The translations under genes and the position numbers were made by a program. A DNA stretch of 63,740 bases from Budvicia aquatica DSM 5075 = ATCC 35567 (GTDB lineage Bacteria > Pseudomonadota > Gammaproteobacteria > Enterobacterales > Enterobacteriaceae), in NCBI RefSeq assembly GCF_000427805.1, contig NZ_ATYS01000030.1, forward strand, positions 1 through 63,740, given 5' to 3'. The number at the start of each line of letters is the position of its first letter. The first letter of the stretch is position 1. This document shows positions 45,792 to 55,129 of this stretch, piece after piece. The notes below the pieces were generated by a model. The model made no database searches. It saw nothing but the letters and a program-made list of their open reading frames with translations, and was not told the DNA's origin.

Positions 45792-46891
45792 CCTGCGTAA
45801 CTATTAGTGTAATTAGTAAGTTGTTTTCGCTATTACCTTCAGCTTAGTTATGTCGATTTATGTACTGGTATATAAAAAGATTAGATGCGATAACACATTG
45901 ATAATCTTAAATTAAAATATATTATAACTGCTTGATAAAATGGATGTTACTGGCAAATGAAAATGTCATTTATAGCAATTATTTTCATCATTTTTCTCTG
46001 TTTAACTTCAGGGTTTACCGGCTGGATGGTTAATGAATCACATAGAGATAGGGTGTTTTTGACAATAAAAATGTGTCCGGATAGACGATAGTTTCTATTA
46101 TCACAGATACGAATAGATAAGCTGAAAGCTAAATCTTCAGCGTGCTAATTCTATCCGGAATGTTTTTAATGCAGAAAAGTATAATGTTGATTACGCTTTT
46201 GAAAACGAAATGGCTAATATTTAAAAATAGATATAAATAAATGAGTCGATGCTTAGGGTAGTTCAATATCAATTGGATTTTCTAAGCGATGTTATTATGA
46301 TTTTCGATCTATTATCATGAGGTGGCAATTTTTAGCCTTCTTTATCTTTATATATTTCCATTATGTCTATCAAAGTTTCGGTATTTTATCAGCATAATAA
46401 AAAGGTAATGTTATAAATTTAGTCGATTATATCGGGTTTAATTAAGAACGCTCAATTTTAGATCAAAGCAGCGCTGAACTAAGCCGTCGGCCTTCCGGCA
46501 GCGTGTACAATTTATCAAACTGCAAACTGGTCCTTGATGCGCTGAACTAATCCTCCGCCAGTTGCCTGTGGGTAGATTTCAGATCGGCAGAGTAAGGGCA
46601 TCCTGTTATCAACTGCTGGAATATGTATCTCGTTTTTGGCCGTGTGGCGAGGGGCGATGATTAGGCTGATTAATCTCTCAGATCTATACCTTCCGGTAAT
46701 CTTTAGTGTCTTTAAATGCACCACCACCCGAAAGCAATAAACTCCCCCCATTACTCAAAAATTATTTTCCCTCTACTTTAGTCACACTTTGAATGGGTCT
46801 ATCATTAGTTAACTTCTACCGTTAATGTCAAAAATCGAGCCGTTCAGGGCTTCTGTTAACCACGTGAGCCTGTGGCTTTAAGGTATATCTC
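45792..46891. other. 1.1-kb gene-poor AT-rich region
   Basis: No convincing long gene. A possible small membrane protein lies at 45957. The 12-base direct repeat GCGCTGAACTAA occurs at 46471-46482 and 46539-46550. A 78-codon minus-strand frame at 46515-46751 crosses the second copy, but neither codon pattern nor ribosome site supports it. The gss promoter should be in the last 150 bp. Confidence 0.5.
45957..46091 (+). CDS. possible 44-residue small membrane or secreted protein
   Basis: ATG at 45957 opens a frame beginning MKMSFIAIIFIIFLCLTSGF, a signal-anchor-like start, followed by a polar tail (NESHRDRVFLTIKMCPDRR). No strong ribosome site precedes it. Not recognised. The charge and hydrophobicity pattern is suggestive, but chance cannot be excluded in AT-rich DNA. 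Confidence 0.3.
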   Translation: MKMSFIAIIFIIFLCLTSGFTGWMVNESHRDRVFLTIKMCPDRR

Positions 46892-48772
46892 ATGAGCAAA
46901 AGCTCTACCCGTCAGGATGCACCCTTTGGAACACTGCTGGGCTATGCGCCCGGTGGCGTAGCGATATATTCATCGAACTATGACTCTCTGGCGCCCGGAG
47001 ATTATCGAAATGACGTATCTTTTCGTAGCTACATCGATAATGAATATATGGGGCATAAGTGGCAATGCGTCGAGTTTGCCCGTCGTTTTCTGTATTTGAA
47101 CTACGGTGTGGTTTTTACTGACGTCGGGATGGCTTACGAAATATTTTCCTTACGCTTTTTGCGTGAGGTGGTTAACGATAATCTTCTTCCTCTACAGGCA
47201 TTTGCTAACGGTGGGTTGCAGCCGCCGGTTGCCGGAGCCTTGCTGATTTGGCAAAAGGGCGGCGAGTTTAAACACACCGGTCACGTTGCGGTGATTACAC
47301 AGCTACTGGGCAATAAGGTGAGAATTGCTGAACAAAACGTGATTGACGCAATACTTCCCCCGGGACAGCAGTGGACGCGGGAATTGACGCTGGCGATAGA
47401 GGATGGTCAATACACCATCATGGACTCTTTCGACGATACCGTTATTTTAGGCTGGATGATCCAGACCGGCGATCTTAGACATAGTCTGCCACAGCCTTCC
47501 GTGCCTGCCGAACAGTTGGCGATTCATGGTGAACGTTTGGTTAACCAAGGGCAGTTTGACTCACCATGGCTTGATGAGCGGGACCCGCTACAGCAGGTGT
47601 ATGTTCAGTCGAAGGGCCAGGTAATTAATCAGGATCCTTATCAGTACTTCACCATCTCAAAAAGTGCGGAGCAGGCGTTGATTAAGGCAACCAACGAGCT
47701 GCACCTGATGTATCTTCATGCGACCGATAAGGTACTTAAAGATGACAACTTGTTGGCGCTGTTTGATATTCCGAAGATTCTCTGGCCTCGGCTGAGGCTT
47801 TCATGGCAACGCCGTCGCCACGATATGATAACCGGTCGTATGGACTTTTGTATGGATGAGCGGGGGCTTAAGGCCTATGAATACAACGCTGATTCGGCAT
47901 CTTGCCATACGGAAGCGGGCGTGATTCTGGAGCAGTGGAAGAACAATGGCTACCTCGGTTCAGGCTATAATCCGGGCGAAGACCTGTTTGATGAACTGGT
48001 GGAAGCGTGGAAGCATAGTCGTGCGCGCCCTTTTGTACATATTATGCAGGATAAGGACTCCGAGGAGAATTACCACTCTCGCTTTATGCAGAATGCGCTG
48101 ACTAAAGCCGGATTTGAAAGTAAAATTCTTTTCGGCCTCGATGAATTACGCTGGGATGCTACCGGCCAGTTGATCGACGGCGATGGTCGTTTGGTGAACT
48201 GCGTATGGAAAACGTGGGCATGGGAAACCGCTATTGAGCGAGTTCGCGAAGTCAGTGAAACCGAATACGCAGCCGTACCCGTTCGTACCGGGCACCCTGA
48301 AAATGAAGTGCGCCTTATCGATGTACTGCTGCGCCCTGAAGTGATGGTGTTTGAGCCATTTTGGACGGTGATCCCAGGTAATAAGGCAATCTTACCGGTA
48401 TTATGGTCGCTGTTTCCTCACCATCGTTATCTGCTGGATACCGACTTTGAAGTTAACGATGAGCTAATTAAAACCGGCTATGCGGTAAAACCGATCGCCG
48501 GGCGCTGCGGTGATAATATTGATCTGATCAACCAGCATGAAGAGCTGCTGGACAAAACCCATGGCAACTTCGCTGAGCAGAAGAACGTTTACCAAGAATT
48601 ATGGTGTTTACCAAAGGTCGCGGGTAAGTATATTCAAGTGTGTACCTTTACTATCGGTGGTAGCTACGGCGGCGCATGTCTGAGAGGGGATGAGTCTTTG
48701 GTTATCAAAAAAGAGAGCGATATTGAGCCGTTAATTGTGCTTAATGACGAAGAATTTTTATCGTTAAGCTAA
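46892..48772 (+). CDS. gss: bifunctional glutathionylspermidine synthetase/amidase
   Basis: 626 residues, similar throughout to E. coli Gss (619). The N-terminal CHAP-type amidase (to about 200) has the catalytic Cys59 in HKWQCVEFARRF and GHVAVITQL. The C-terminal ATP-grasp synthetase (about 205-626) has MDFCMDERGLKAYEYNADSA, HIMQDKD, NCVWKTWAWE and GGSYGGACLRGDESLVIKKE. It joins glutathione to spermidine at the cost of ATP and also splits the product, linking polyamine and thiol balance. AAGG precedes the ATG. It stands alone with a hairpin after it. Confidence 0.97.
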   Translation: MSKSSTRQDAPFGTLLGYAPGGVAIYSSNYDSLAPGDYRNDVSFRSYIDNEYMGHKWQCVEFARRFLYLNYGVVFTDVGMAYEIFSLRFLREVVNDNLLPLQAFANGGLQPPVAGALLIWQKGGEFKHTGHVAVITQLLGNKVRIAEQNVIDAILPPGQQWTRELTLAIEDGQYTIMDSFDDTVILGWMIQTGDLRHSLPQPSVPAEQLAIHGERLVNQGQFDSPWLDERDPLQQVYVQSKGQVINQDPYQYFTISKSAEQALIKATNELHLMYLHATDKVLKDDNLLALFDIPKILWPRLRLSWQRRRHDMITGRMDFCMDERGLKAYEYNADSASCHTEAGVILEQWKNNGYLGSGYNPGEDLFDELVEAWKHSRARPFVHIMQDKDSEENYHSRFMQNALTKAGFESKILFGLDELRWDATGQLIDGDGRLVNCVWKTWAWETAIERVREVSETEYAAVPVRTGHPENEVRLIDVLLRPEVMVFEPFWTVIPGNKAILPVLWSLFPHHRYLLDTDFEVNDELIKTGYAVKPIAGRCGDNIDLINQHEELLDKTHGNFAEQKNVYQELWCLPKVAGKYIQVCTFTIGGSYGGACLRGDESLVIKKESDIEPLIVLNDEEFLSLS

Positions 48773-48788
48773 AAGTTAGAGTCAGATG

Positions 48789-48834
48789 CTCAGGGTTGAT
48801 CTTTTTAGCAGCTATGCATGAATTCAACCCTGAG
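48789..48834. terminator. inverted repeat between gss and convergent AraC-type gene
   Basis: CTCAGGGTTGA (48789-48799) is the exact complement of TCAACCCTGAG (48824-48834), with a 24-base loop. The right arm includes the last codons of the AraC-type gene. The lack of U-runs makes it a likely bidirectional but not classical terminator. Confidence 0.5.
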
Positions 48835-49642
48835 ATTGGCACCATCGAGAAGGTGATATCCCAAAAGCCTTTTTGAAGTGTTTGGTCATGTGGCTTTGAT
48901 CAAAAAAGCCAGCCTCCAGCGATGCATCTGCAAGCGTTTGGCCTGAAAAAACGGACGCTTTGACGTGATCTAAGCGCCGCATAGTCATATATCTGTGTGG
49001 GCTTGTGCCAAAATAAGTTCGAAAATCTTTAGACAGGCTCCATTTATCCCGTCCTGCACATTTAGCTAAATCATCTAAAGTAATGGGCTGCTCAACATTA
49101 TCATCTATATATTCGCGGGCTCGCGTAGCTGCTGAGTAGTCACCGGTTAATCGTTGTATATTACAGCCAGTGACCTCTTGCAGAGTAGTAACCAGCCCGT
49201 AAATAGAGTCATCTTCTTCTAACGGATCCAGTTCATCGTCCATCGAGCTCAAAAGTGCTGAAGTTGCAGCTACAATGCGAGGATCTCTGGAGACCCCTTC
49301 TTTAAGGAAGGGTAACGGTTTGCCATGAAGAACTTGCTGGACTAAGGCAGGGCTGATGTAAAGCATTTGATATTGAAACCCTGAAGACGAGCCCGCATGC
49401 CCGTCGTGTATCTCGTCCGGGTGAAGAACCATTATTTCCCCCGGGAGGCTATGTCTGCCGGCACCTTTGTAACGAAAGCTTTGAACGCCAGAGAGCGTTC
49501 TCCCGATGGCGTACGTATCATGCTGGTGAGGATCAAATGCATGGGCATTGAAGAATGCTTCTATGCGCTCAATTTTCAGAGATTGTGTCGCATGTTTCAC
49601 CCAATCGTTTGGCGAGGGTAGCTCTAACATTAAATTCACCAC
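48824..49642 (-). CDS. AraC-family transcriptional regulator
   Basis: 272 residues. The N-terminal cupin-like ligand domain carries the FDPHQHDTYAIGRTLSGVQSF pattern (about 34-55). The two AraC helix-turn-helix units occupy about 165-268 (ITLDDLAKCAGRDKWSLSKDF, SHMTKHFKKAFGISPSRW). It lies 81 bp downstream of the LysE-type exporter on the same strand. AraC regulators paired with LysE transporters often control the exporter in response to an amino acid; this is inferred from position. Confidence 0.93.
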   Translation of the reverse strand: MVNLMLELPSPNDWVKHATQSLKIERIEAFFNAHAFDPHQHDTYAIGRTLSGVQSFRYKGAGRHSLPGEIMVLHPDEIHDGHAGSSSGFQYQMLYISPALVQQVLHGKPLPFLKEGVSRDPRIVAATSALLSSMDDELDPLEEDDSIYGLVTTLQEVTGCNIQRLTGDYSAATRAREYIDDNVEQPITLDDLAKCAGRDKWSLSKDFRTYFGTSPHRYMTMRRLDHVKASVFSGQTLADASLEAGFFDQSHMTKHFKKAFGISPSRWCQSQG

Positions 49643-49723
49643 TTGCAGATATATACGATGACTAACAGGCCCAAAATATCAGACAACAAGATATAAAATA
49701 ATTTAACAGCGTGGAATACCGAG

Positions 49724-50341
49724 CTACCCCTTGTGAAAATGAAGGAAGAAATCGTAAAGCATAAAACAAGCGCAAATTGCCAATATAAAACCCATCAAAC
49801 GATTAAAGGTGTCAAAGTGCGAGCTTTTTGTTATTCGCGATCCAATCAAGGCACCGAGAAGAGAGTAAATAGCTGGAGCTCCTGCCCCGGCAATAGCGAT
49901 TAAGGCTGAAACCACGGAAATCAATATACCCGTTATCTGAGCTGCAGGAAACATCACCGTTGTGACCGGTAATACCACCATCATTCCTTTGGGATTGAGT
50001 GCTTGAATAAGAAACCCGTTCCAAAAAGTCAGAGTCTTAAGTTCGGTTTCTGTCACCCCCTCGGCACGATCAGGAAATGATACTTTTGAAGTATAGACTT
50101 TATACGCAAGGTAACCGGTGTACCCACCACCAATTAGCGTGAGATAAGGAAGTATCGCCTTTGAAATTAACGCTTCACCGGTATAACCAAACACGATAAA
50201 AAGAACAAACATCGCAAAGCCAACACCGAGAAAGAAACCGACCGTCCGCCTAAACTGCCCGACCAAACCTGCGTTTAATCCCATTGCGTTTACTGGCCCG
50301 GGGCTATACATCACGCTAAACGAGTATAGAAAGATTTCCAT
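49724..50341 (-). CDS. LysE/RhtB-family amino-acid exporter
   Basis: 205 residues, the usual size, with about six membrane segments. The N-terminus SPGPVNAMGLNAGLVGQFRRTVGFFLGVG is the LysE motif, and FWNGFLIQALNPKGMMVVLPV is the conserved mid-segment. It should expel an amino acid or analogue across the inner membrane. It is upstream of the AraC-type gene and probably co-transcribed; GGAGTGAGC stands before the ATG. Confidence 0.92.
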   Translation of the reverse strand: MEIFLYSFSVMYSPGPVNAMGLNAGLVGQFRRTVGFFLGVGFAMFVLFIVFGYTGEALISKAILPYLTLIGGGYTGYLAYKVYTSKVSFPDRAEGVTETELKTLTFWNGFLIQALNPKGMMVVLPVTTVMFPAAQITGILISVVSALIAIAGAGAPAIYSLLGALIGSRITKSSHFDTFNRLMGFILAICACFMLYDFFLHFHKG

Positions 50342-50569
50342 TAGCTCACTCCTTCAATGATAAAAGTTTCGAATGTTGTAACGATTCGAAGGAATAGGCT
50401 CGAATCAACAGGTTGATGCAGGCAAGAAGATTTGCCTTAGTTGCAATAGTAACTCGTACCTTATTAGCCCGGCTTGTACGTTTGTGGGTAGGAGGAAACA
50501 CCGATCTTTATGGTTCACATAGGTTTCGGCATATGCTGGCTATAGTGATGGGGAACACTTGATATCTAG

Positions 50570-50839
50570 TTGTTTTATCTTCGATTGGTACGCTGTTTTG
50601 CGGTACGGCTAGTAAAACGGCAGAGACTTCATTGTGCATTCATTAAAACGTTGGAATACGTATTTGGCTTCCCTTCCAACATAAGTTCTCCACTTTTTGC
50701 CGTTGATCCATACCGCACCGGTATTCTGCTCTGTGCCGGTAATAAGATGAGCAACGAAAAACGTTTTTATGATGTGATGCTCCCGATTGCCGATCGGGAA
50801 TTTACTCATTATCTGAAAGAATTAGAAAAGAAGGAGTAA
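50570..50839 (+). pseudogene. RelE/HigB-type toxin with lost N-terminal half
   Basis: Only the last ~50 residues (from about 50684) resemble the phage-derived RelE/HigB toxin family: LFAVDPYRTGILLCAGNKMS, NEKRFYDVMLPIADREFTHYL. The intact family has about 110 residues with an N-terminal tryptophan-containing strand and a KELRVQ-type segment; neither is visible in any frame upstream. The start of the open frame (MFYLRLVRCFAVRL) is unlike the family. The toxin should be inactive. The antitoxin gene follows after 4 bp. Confidence 0.7.
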
Positions 50840-50843
50840 GGTT

Positions 50844-51146
50844 ATGGGTAGAACGCTGGAACAGCTCCTTGCGGATGAAAAACCTGAAGTTGTCGCTGCG
50901 GCGCAGATTATGGCTGCGGATATGCTGCTTAATATTCATCTCACAGAATTGCGTGAAAAAGTACAGAAAACACAAACTGAAATAGCGCAGGTACTTGGGA
51001 TTAAACAGCCTACAGTGGCGGGAATGGAAAAACCGGGCCGTGACCTGAAGCTTTCATCTCTAAAACGTTATGTTGAAGCTACTGGGGGCAAGCTGCGCCT
51101 TGAGATTGAACTGCCGGATGGTTCTCACTATGAATTTATTGTTTAG
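50844..51146 (+). CDS. HigA-type XRE antitoxin
   Basis: 100 residues. A helix-turn-helix lies at about 37-70 (TQTEIAQVLGIKQPTVAGME), preceded by LADEKPEVVAAAQIMAADML and followed by the SLKRYVEATGGKLRLEIELPDG tail typical of antitoxins that follow Gp49-like RelE toxins. AAGGAG precedes the ATG. Its toxin at 50570-50839 appears decapitated, so it may now act only as a repressor or be free to neutralise related toxins elsewhere. Confidence 0.88.
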   Translation: MGRTLEQLLADEKPEVVAAAQIMAADMLLNIHLTELREKVQKTQTEIAQVLGIKQPTVAGMEKPGRDLKLSSLKRYVEATGGKLRLEIELPDGSHYEFIV

Positions 51147-51269
51147 CTACGGTGCACGGAACAGGAATCAAATTCATAGTTAACTCACTGTTTTATTTTA
51201 ATTTATAAACTGTCAAAACAAAGCCTTCACTAAAGCGCCATAAATAATCGATTTTTTTGTGATGTTTTA

Positions 51270-51500
51270 TCACGAACTTCTCTGAGAGAGGCTGCTGATA
51301 TAGGTATTGGTATAAGCATTTAGACAATAATAGTTTTGAAAGCCGCCAGCTCGCATTATATTGTTTTTCTTTTCCACAGGAACGGTTTGACTCATTAATA
51401 GGATAATTCGTCCGTCACAAACATGGCTAGCCTGTAAAATATAATATTGATTAAATGGGTAGCCACTCCAATCAATAGCAATAATCAATTATCGCCTGTG
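51270..51500 (-). pseudogene. decayed IS4-type transposase fragment, copy 1
   Basis: The minus strand reads IIAIDWSGYPFNQYYILQAS, then VCDGRIILLMSQTVPVEKKN, the AIDWS...LxAS...DGRxxxL core of IS4-family (DDE) transposases. A stop codon lies directly before this stretch and the frame ends soon after. Bases 51363-51454 match 55164-55255 on the opposite strand at 76 of 92 positions, so this is a second copy of the remnant there. Confidence 0.75.
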
Positions 51501-51678
51501 CAGTATTAAAACTTCTTCAAAAAAGCGTTTGGTTTTTTCTTTAATAAATTATTTTCAATAAAAATCATTAAGTTAGTAGTGGTCGTTTTTTGCTTCCCCC
51601 TATTGACTCTATTGTTACCAGATACTTTAAAGTTTTCCTGTTTTATTCATTTTCCCCGAGAATAACAGGAAACATACG

Positions 51679-52332
51679 ATGAAAAACCCGAATGATAAAT
51701 TAGATATCCGCAATCCCATCACTGAATATGAAGTTAATCAGGCTCAAATCGCGCAAGACGCAGCTTGGGGCTCACTCGATATTGAACCTGATGATGTGCC
51801 TAAAATACTAACTTTTTTTCCTGAGGGTTTTTTTACCGCTTTTTATGACAATAAAGGTGCCGGTAATTTCTACACGGTGAGATTAGACTACGATTTAGAT
51901 AATCCGATAAAGACTTGGACTGACGTTTCAGCTAATGGTACATGTTCAACTCATCAACCGAATGGTAAAACCTTATATGGAATCTCATTAGGTGTTTCAC
52001 CTAAATTTCGTGGTATGAAAATAGGTCAGCTGTTGGTGCAACGCGTTTTAGACTTTTGTGTTGAGATTAATTGTAAAAATTTTGTGTTAGGTTGCCGTGT
52101 GCCGGAATACTATAAGCACTCAGAAATTCCAATTGAACAATACATCACGTTGAAAAATGAAAAAGGAGAATACCAAGATCCTGAATTACGTTTTTACTCT
52201 CGTTGTGGGCTCTACTTTACGAAACCAATGCCGGAGTATATGTCTGCCGAAAATGCCGATCCAGAAAGCCTAAATTATGGCGTTATGTCTATTTGGGATA
52301 ATCCATATTATAAATCTTCTGCTGAGGAATAA
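51679..52332 (+). CDS. GNAT-fold N-acetyltransferase
   Basis: 217 residues. The acetyl-CoA-binding core YGISLGVSPKFRGMKIGQLLVQRVLDF (R/Q-x-x-G-x-G/A type, here RGMKIGQLL) lies at about 110-137, with FVLGCRVPEYY after it and RFYSRCGLYF as the final fold signature. The substrate is unknown. It ends two bases before the NhaC-family gene, so the two are surely one operon. The DNA is much more AT-rich than the gss or dal regions. AACAGGAAAC precedes the ATG. Confidence 0.85.
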   Translation: MKNPNDKLDIRNPITEYEVNQAQIAQDAAWGSLDIEPDDVPKILTFFPEGFFTAFYDNKGAGNFYTVRLDYDLDNPIKTWTDVSANGTCSTHQPNGKTLYGISLGVSPKFRGMKIGQLLVQRVLDFCVEINCKNFVLGCRVPEYYKHSEIPIEQYITLKNEKGEYQDPELRFYSRCGLYFTKPMPEYMSAENADPESLNYGVMSIWDNPYYKSSAEE

Positions 52333-52334
52333 AT

Positions 52335-53816
52335 ATGTATACAAAAAATCACCTCAGAGATATACCCAGATTAATTATTACCTATAGCAGCATTTTTATT
52401 ATGTTTACACTTGTGTGGTTATATATGCCAAGTGAGGGGCCGGTAACTGGTCCCATTCTTTTTGTACCAGTTATTTTTATGCTGGTGTTCATTTTTTTAA
52501 CAAAAAGGATGATTGAAGGCTTTATTTGGGCATTGCTGCTAATCGGCTTTATGATCACTCACTCTTTAACTGACATGTTCACTCATTTCATTGATGGTAC
52601 TTATAAAATAATGAGTAGTGAAGATTATCAGTGGATTATCTTTGTTTCCACCTGTGCTGGGTCACTTATTGCATTAATTAAATTATCGGGCAGCATTCAG
52701 GCCTTCAGTCAATTAGTGCTTAAGTTTTCTAAATCAAAGCGAAGTTCGTTAATCTCAATTTGGTTATTAAACTTATTAACCTTCTTTGATGAATATTTAC
52801 ATTTTATGGTTATGGGGCCTTCAACACTTCCTGTTGCCAAAGAACGTAAAATATCTAAAGAGCTATTGACCTATATTATGAAAAGCACAGGTGTTGCGGT
52901 AGGTACATTGCTACCTATGTCTATTTGGACTTTTTTTATTGCCAAACAGTTTGAGAGCTTTGGTATTGCTGATATGGGTGATGGTATTTCATTATTAATG
53001 CAATTAATTCCGCTGAATTTTTTCACTTGGATTTCTGTATTAATCTCATTTTTGGTGGTGCTTGGGATTATTCCAATTTTTGGTCCAATGAAGAAGGCCG
53101 AGGAACTGGCTGAACAAGGTATTTATAGCCAAGGCGGCGGTGATGATACTGGCGATATCGAACAGGAGATATCAGAAAAAGCAAAAAATAAAAAATCGAC
53201 ATTAACTAACTTTTTTGTTCCTCTTATTTTATTATTTGGATTAATTTTCTATTTTGATTTTGATAGTGCTAAAGGAGCAATCATTGCATTGATGCTTACC
53301 TCTATCTTTTATGTCGCTAAAGATCTACTTACCCCGCTGGATTGCCAAGATGCGGTAATCAACGGCGGAATAAAAGATATGGTGTATATGTTTGTCATTA
53401 TACTGCTAGCACTGATGTTTTCAGCCAGCCTTGAAACGCTAGGGTTTGTTAGTTATATAATTGATTTAGTAGATAAAAGTAACGTTAATCCAGCTATTTT
53501 CCCTTTGCTTATATTCTTGATATTCTCCTTCACTGAGTTTGCTGTAAGTTTAAATTGGGGATTATTTGTTTTAGTCTTTCCCATGGTTGAGCCAATGGCT
53601 AACTCGGTCGGTGCGAGCCCTGTGCTATGCTTGGCCGCGGTTCTCTCTGCGGTTATGTTTGGCACTAATGCATCACCAATATCAGAATCAACCATCATGC
53701 CATGTTCATTCACCAACACAAACCCGATGGATCATACGATGGCGAATCTACCCTACCAATTGATTGCATTTGTCATTTCAGCAATGGCTTTTTTAATTGC
53801 TGGGTTTGTTATGTAA
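52335..53816 (+). CDS. NhaC-family antiporter-like membrane transporter
   Basis: 493 residues with about twelve membrane segments and a charged cytoplasmic loop (about 255-290, EELAEQGIYSQGGGDDTGDIEQE). The family core WLLNLLTFFDEYLHFMVMGP, then STLPVAKERKISKELLTYIM and GTLLPMSIWTFFIAKQF, is present, as is FGTNASPISESTIM near the C-terminus. NhaC-type proteins exchange sodium with protons or organic substrates. Coupling to the preceding acetyltransferase suggests transport of its substrate or product. GAGGA in the end of the previous gene is its ribosome site. Confidence 0.9.
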   Translation: MYTKNHLRDIPRLIITYSSIFIMFTLVWLYMPSEGPVTGPILFVPVIFMLVFIFLTKRMIEGFIWALLLIGFMITHSLTDMFTHFIDGTYKIMSSEDYQWIIFVSTCAGSLIALIKLSGSIQAFSQLVLKFSKSKRSSLISIWLLNLLTFFDEYLHFMVMGPSTLPVAKERKISKELLTYIMKSTGVAVGTLLPMSIWTFFIAKQFESFGIADMGDGISLLMQLIPLNFFTWISVLISFLVVLGIIPIFGPMKKAEELAEQGIYSQGGGDDTGDIEQEISEKAKNKKSTLTNFFVPLILLFGLIFYFDFDSAKGAIIALMLTSIFYVAKDLLTPLDCQDAVINGGIKDMVYMFVIILLALMFSASLETLGFVSYIIDLVDKSNVNPAIFPLLIFLIFSFTEFAVSLNWGLFVLVFPMVEPMANSVGASPVLCLAAVLSAVMFGTNASPISESTIMPCSFTNTNPMDHTMANLPYQLIAFVISAMAFLIAGFVM

Positions 53817-53836
53817 TATTTATTTAGTCTTTACTT

Positions 53837-53870
53837 AACCCAATAATATCGATAAGGGTATCATTGGGTT
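53837..53870. terminator. bidirectional hairpin terminator
   Basis: AACCCAAT (53837-53844) pairs with ATTGGGTT (53863-53870); after one mismatch ATATC pairs with GGTAT. AT-rich tracts lie on both sides. It separates the transporter gene from the convergent MerR-type gene. Confidence 0.75.
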
Positions 53871-53881
53871 ATTTAATTCAT

Positions 53882-54712
53882 TTAATTTGGTGTAACTGCA
53901 ATAGAAACTTTATATAGATAATTCTCATATCTATCCATGCAATTACTATCTAAAATGGACTCTTCGTAAAAAGGTCCTGAAAGACTTAAATTGTGACTTG
54001 TTACATAATCTAACAGCTTGGCATAAGTTTCGGGTGGTGGTGCATATTCACCTGAGTGGTACGTTGAAAGATATAATCCCTCTTGCATGTAATAATCAAT
54101 ATCGGTATCAATATCAATATTTTTAGGAATTTTACTAAAAAAGGTATTAGAGTAATTATATTTCCCTTGTAAGATATCGGCTTGTTCAAAAATAACCCCG
54201 GTAGAGAAAATCCCTTGCAGGCCCTTTTGAGTGCAATATTTAATATGAGACATAATGTTTTTAGAAAATAATTTACTGGGGAATGTCGCACTCTTATCAT
54301 ATTTGGTTACGATAATTGTATCTTTTTCCTGCCAGCCCATACTGACTACCTCTAACTCTATCTTCTGTTGTGTAACACTGATTTTATCTTTAATGCTCGA
54401 TTCAATTTTTTTCAATTCAAAAATTTTATCATTAATACTCGTTAACTGTTCATTAAGCAAATAGATAAATCGTCGAGGGTTTTTACTATGTAAATACTCT
54501 TTTATCTCATAAAGCGAAAGACCAAGAGATTGCAATGCCTTGATTGTAAAGATAGTCTCGAAAGTATCAACCGAATAATAACGGTACTGATTATTTGAAC
54601 GTGTACTGGGTTTAAGTAAACCGATATCCTCATAATGAATCAATGTTTGTTTTCCTATATTACAAAGCTCAGCCAGTTCGCCCGTCATAAAATAGTCTTT
54701 TTTCATATTCAT
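53882..54712 (-). CDS. MerR-family regulator with effector-binding domain
   Basis: 276 residues. The MerR winged helix occupies about 7-75 (YFMTGELAELCNIGKQTLIHYEDIGLLKPS, LGLSLYEIKEYL), followed by a coiled coil (about 85-118) and a C-terminal GyrI/BmrR-like ligand domain ending SGPFYEESILDSN...YLYKVSIAVTP. BmrR-type regulators bind lipophilic cations or drugs and activate efflux or detoxification genes. It is convergent with the acetyltransferase/NhaC operon and likewise AT-rich, so it probably belongs to the same cassette. Confidence 0.9.
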   Translation of the reverse strand: MNMKKDYFMTGELAELCNIGKQTLIHYEDIGLLKPSTRSNNQYRYYSVDTFETIFTIKALQSLGLSLYEIKEYLHSKNPRRFIYLLNEQLTSINDKIFELKKIESSIKDKISVTQQKIELEVVSMGWQEKDTIIVTKYDKSATFPSKLFSKNIMSHIKYCTQKGLQGIFSTGVIFEQADILQGKYNYSNTFFSKIPKNIDIDTDIDYYMQEGLYLSTYHSGEYAPPPETYAKLLDYVTSHNLSLSGPFYEESILDSNCMDRYENYLYKVSIAVTPN

Positions 54713-55129
54713 TTATGTTTTCCTTTTTATTAAATTATAATCATTAAATGATTTATCAAAGGGATTGAATAATAGCATTAAAACCAACTGTAAAATTATG
54801 AAGTTAACTTCAACTAATAAAGCAATAGTGATCTGTGATGCTTTAATATATTTTATCATTAATTTAAAAATGTCTGATGATTAATTTTTGATATAATGTG
54901 CTAAAAAATATTAAGTGAGTGAGTTGCTAATTTTAATTAATTTTTTATCTTTATTTAATTAATGGGGTGGGAAGATTTTAAAATTGACGGGTGTTGTGTT
55001 TAATAAACTTAAATATTAGATTATATGAGTTTTTGTTAAATTTTATTCGTGGTCTTATTTATATAAGACACGTATTAGTGGTTGCTATAATTTATTATTT
55101 TCTCTGAAGGCAGCAGCAGTTTTTTCATA
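54713..55129. other. very AT-rich gap before the second IS4 remnant
   Basis: About 420 bp upstream of the MerR-type start. It should hold that gene's promoter; no reading frame, RNA gene or clear repeat is visible. Confidence 0.5.

Noticed and set aside
46515-46751. 78-codon minus-strand frame in the gap before gss
   Set aside because: No ribosome site, no recognised family, and it crosses a direct repeat; more likely chance.
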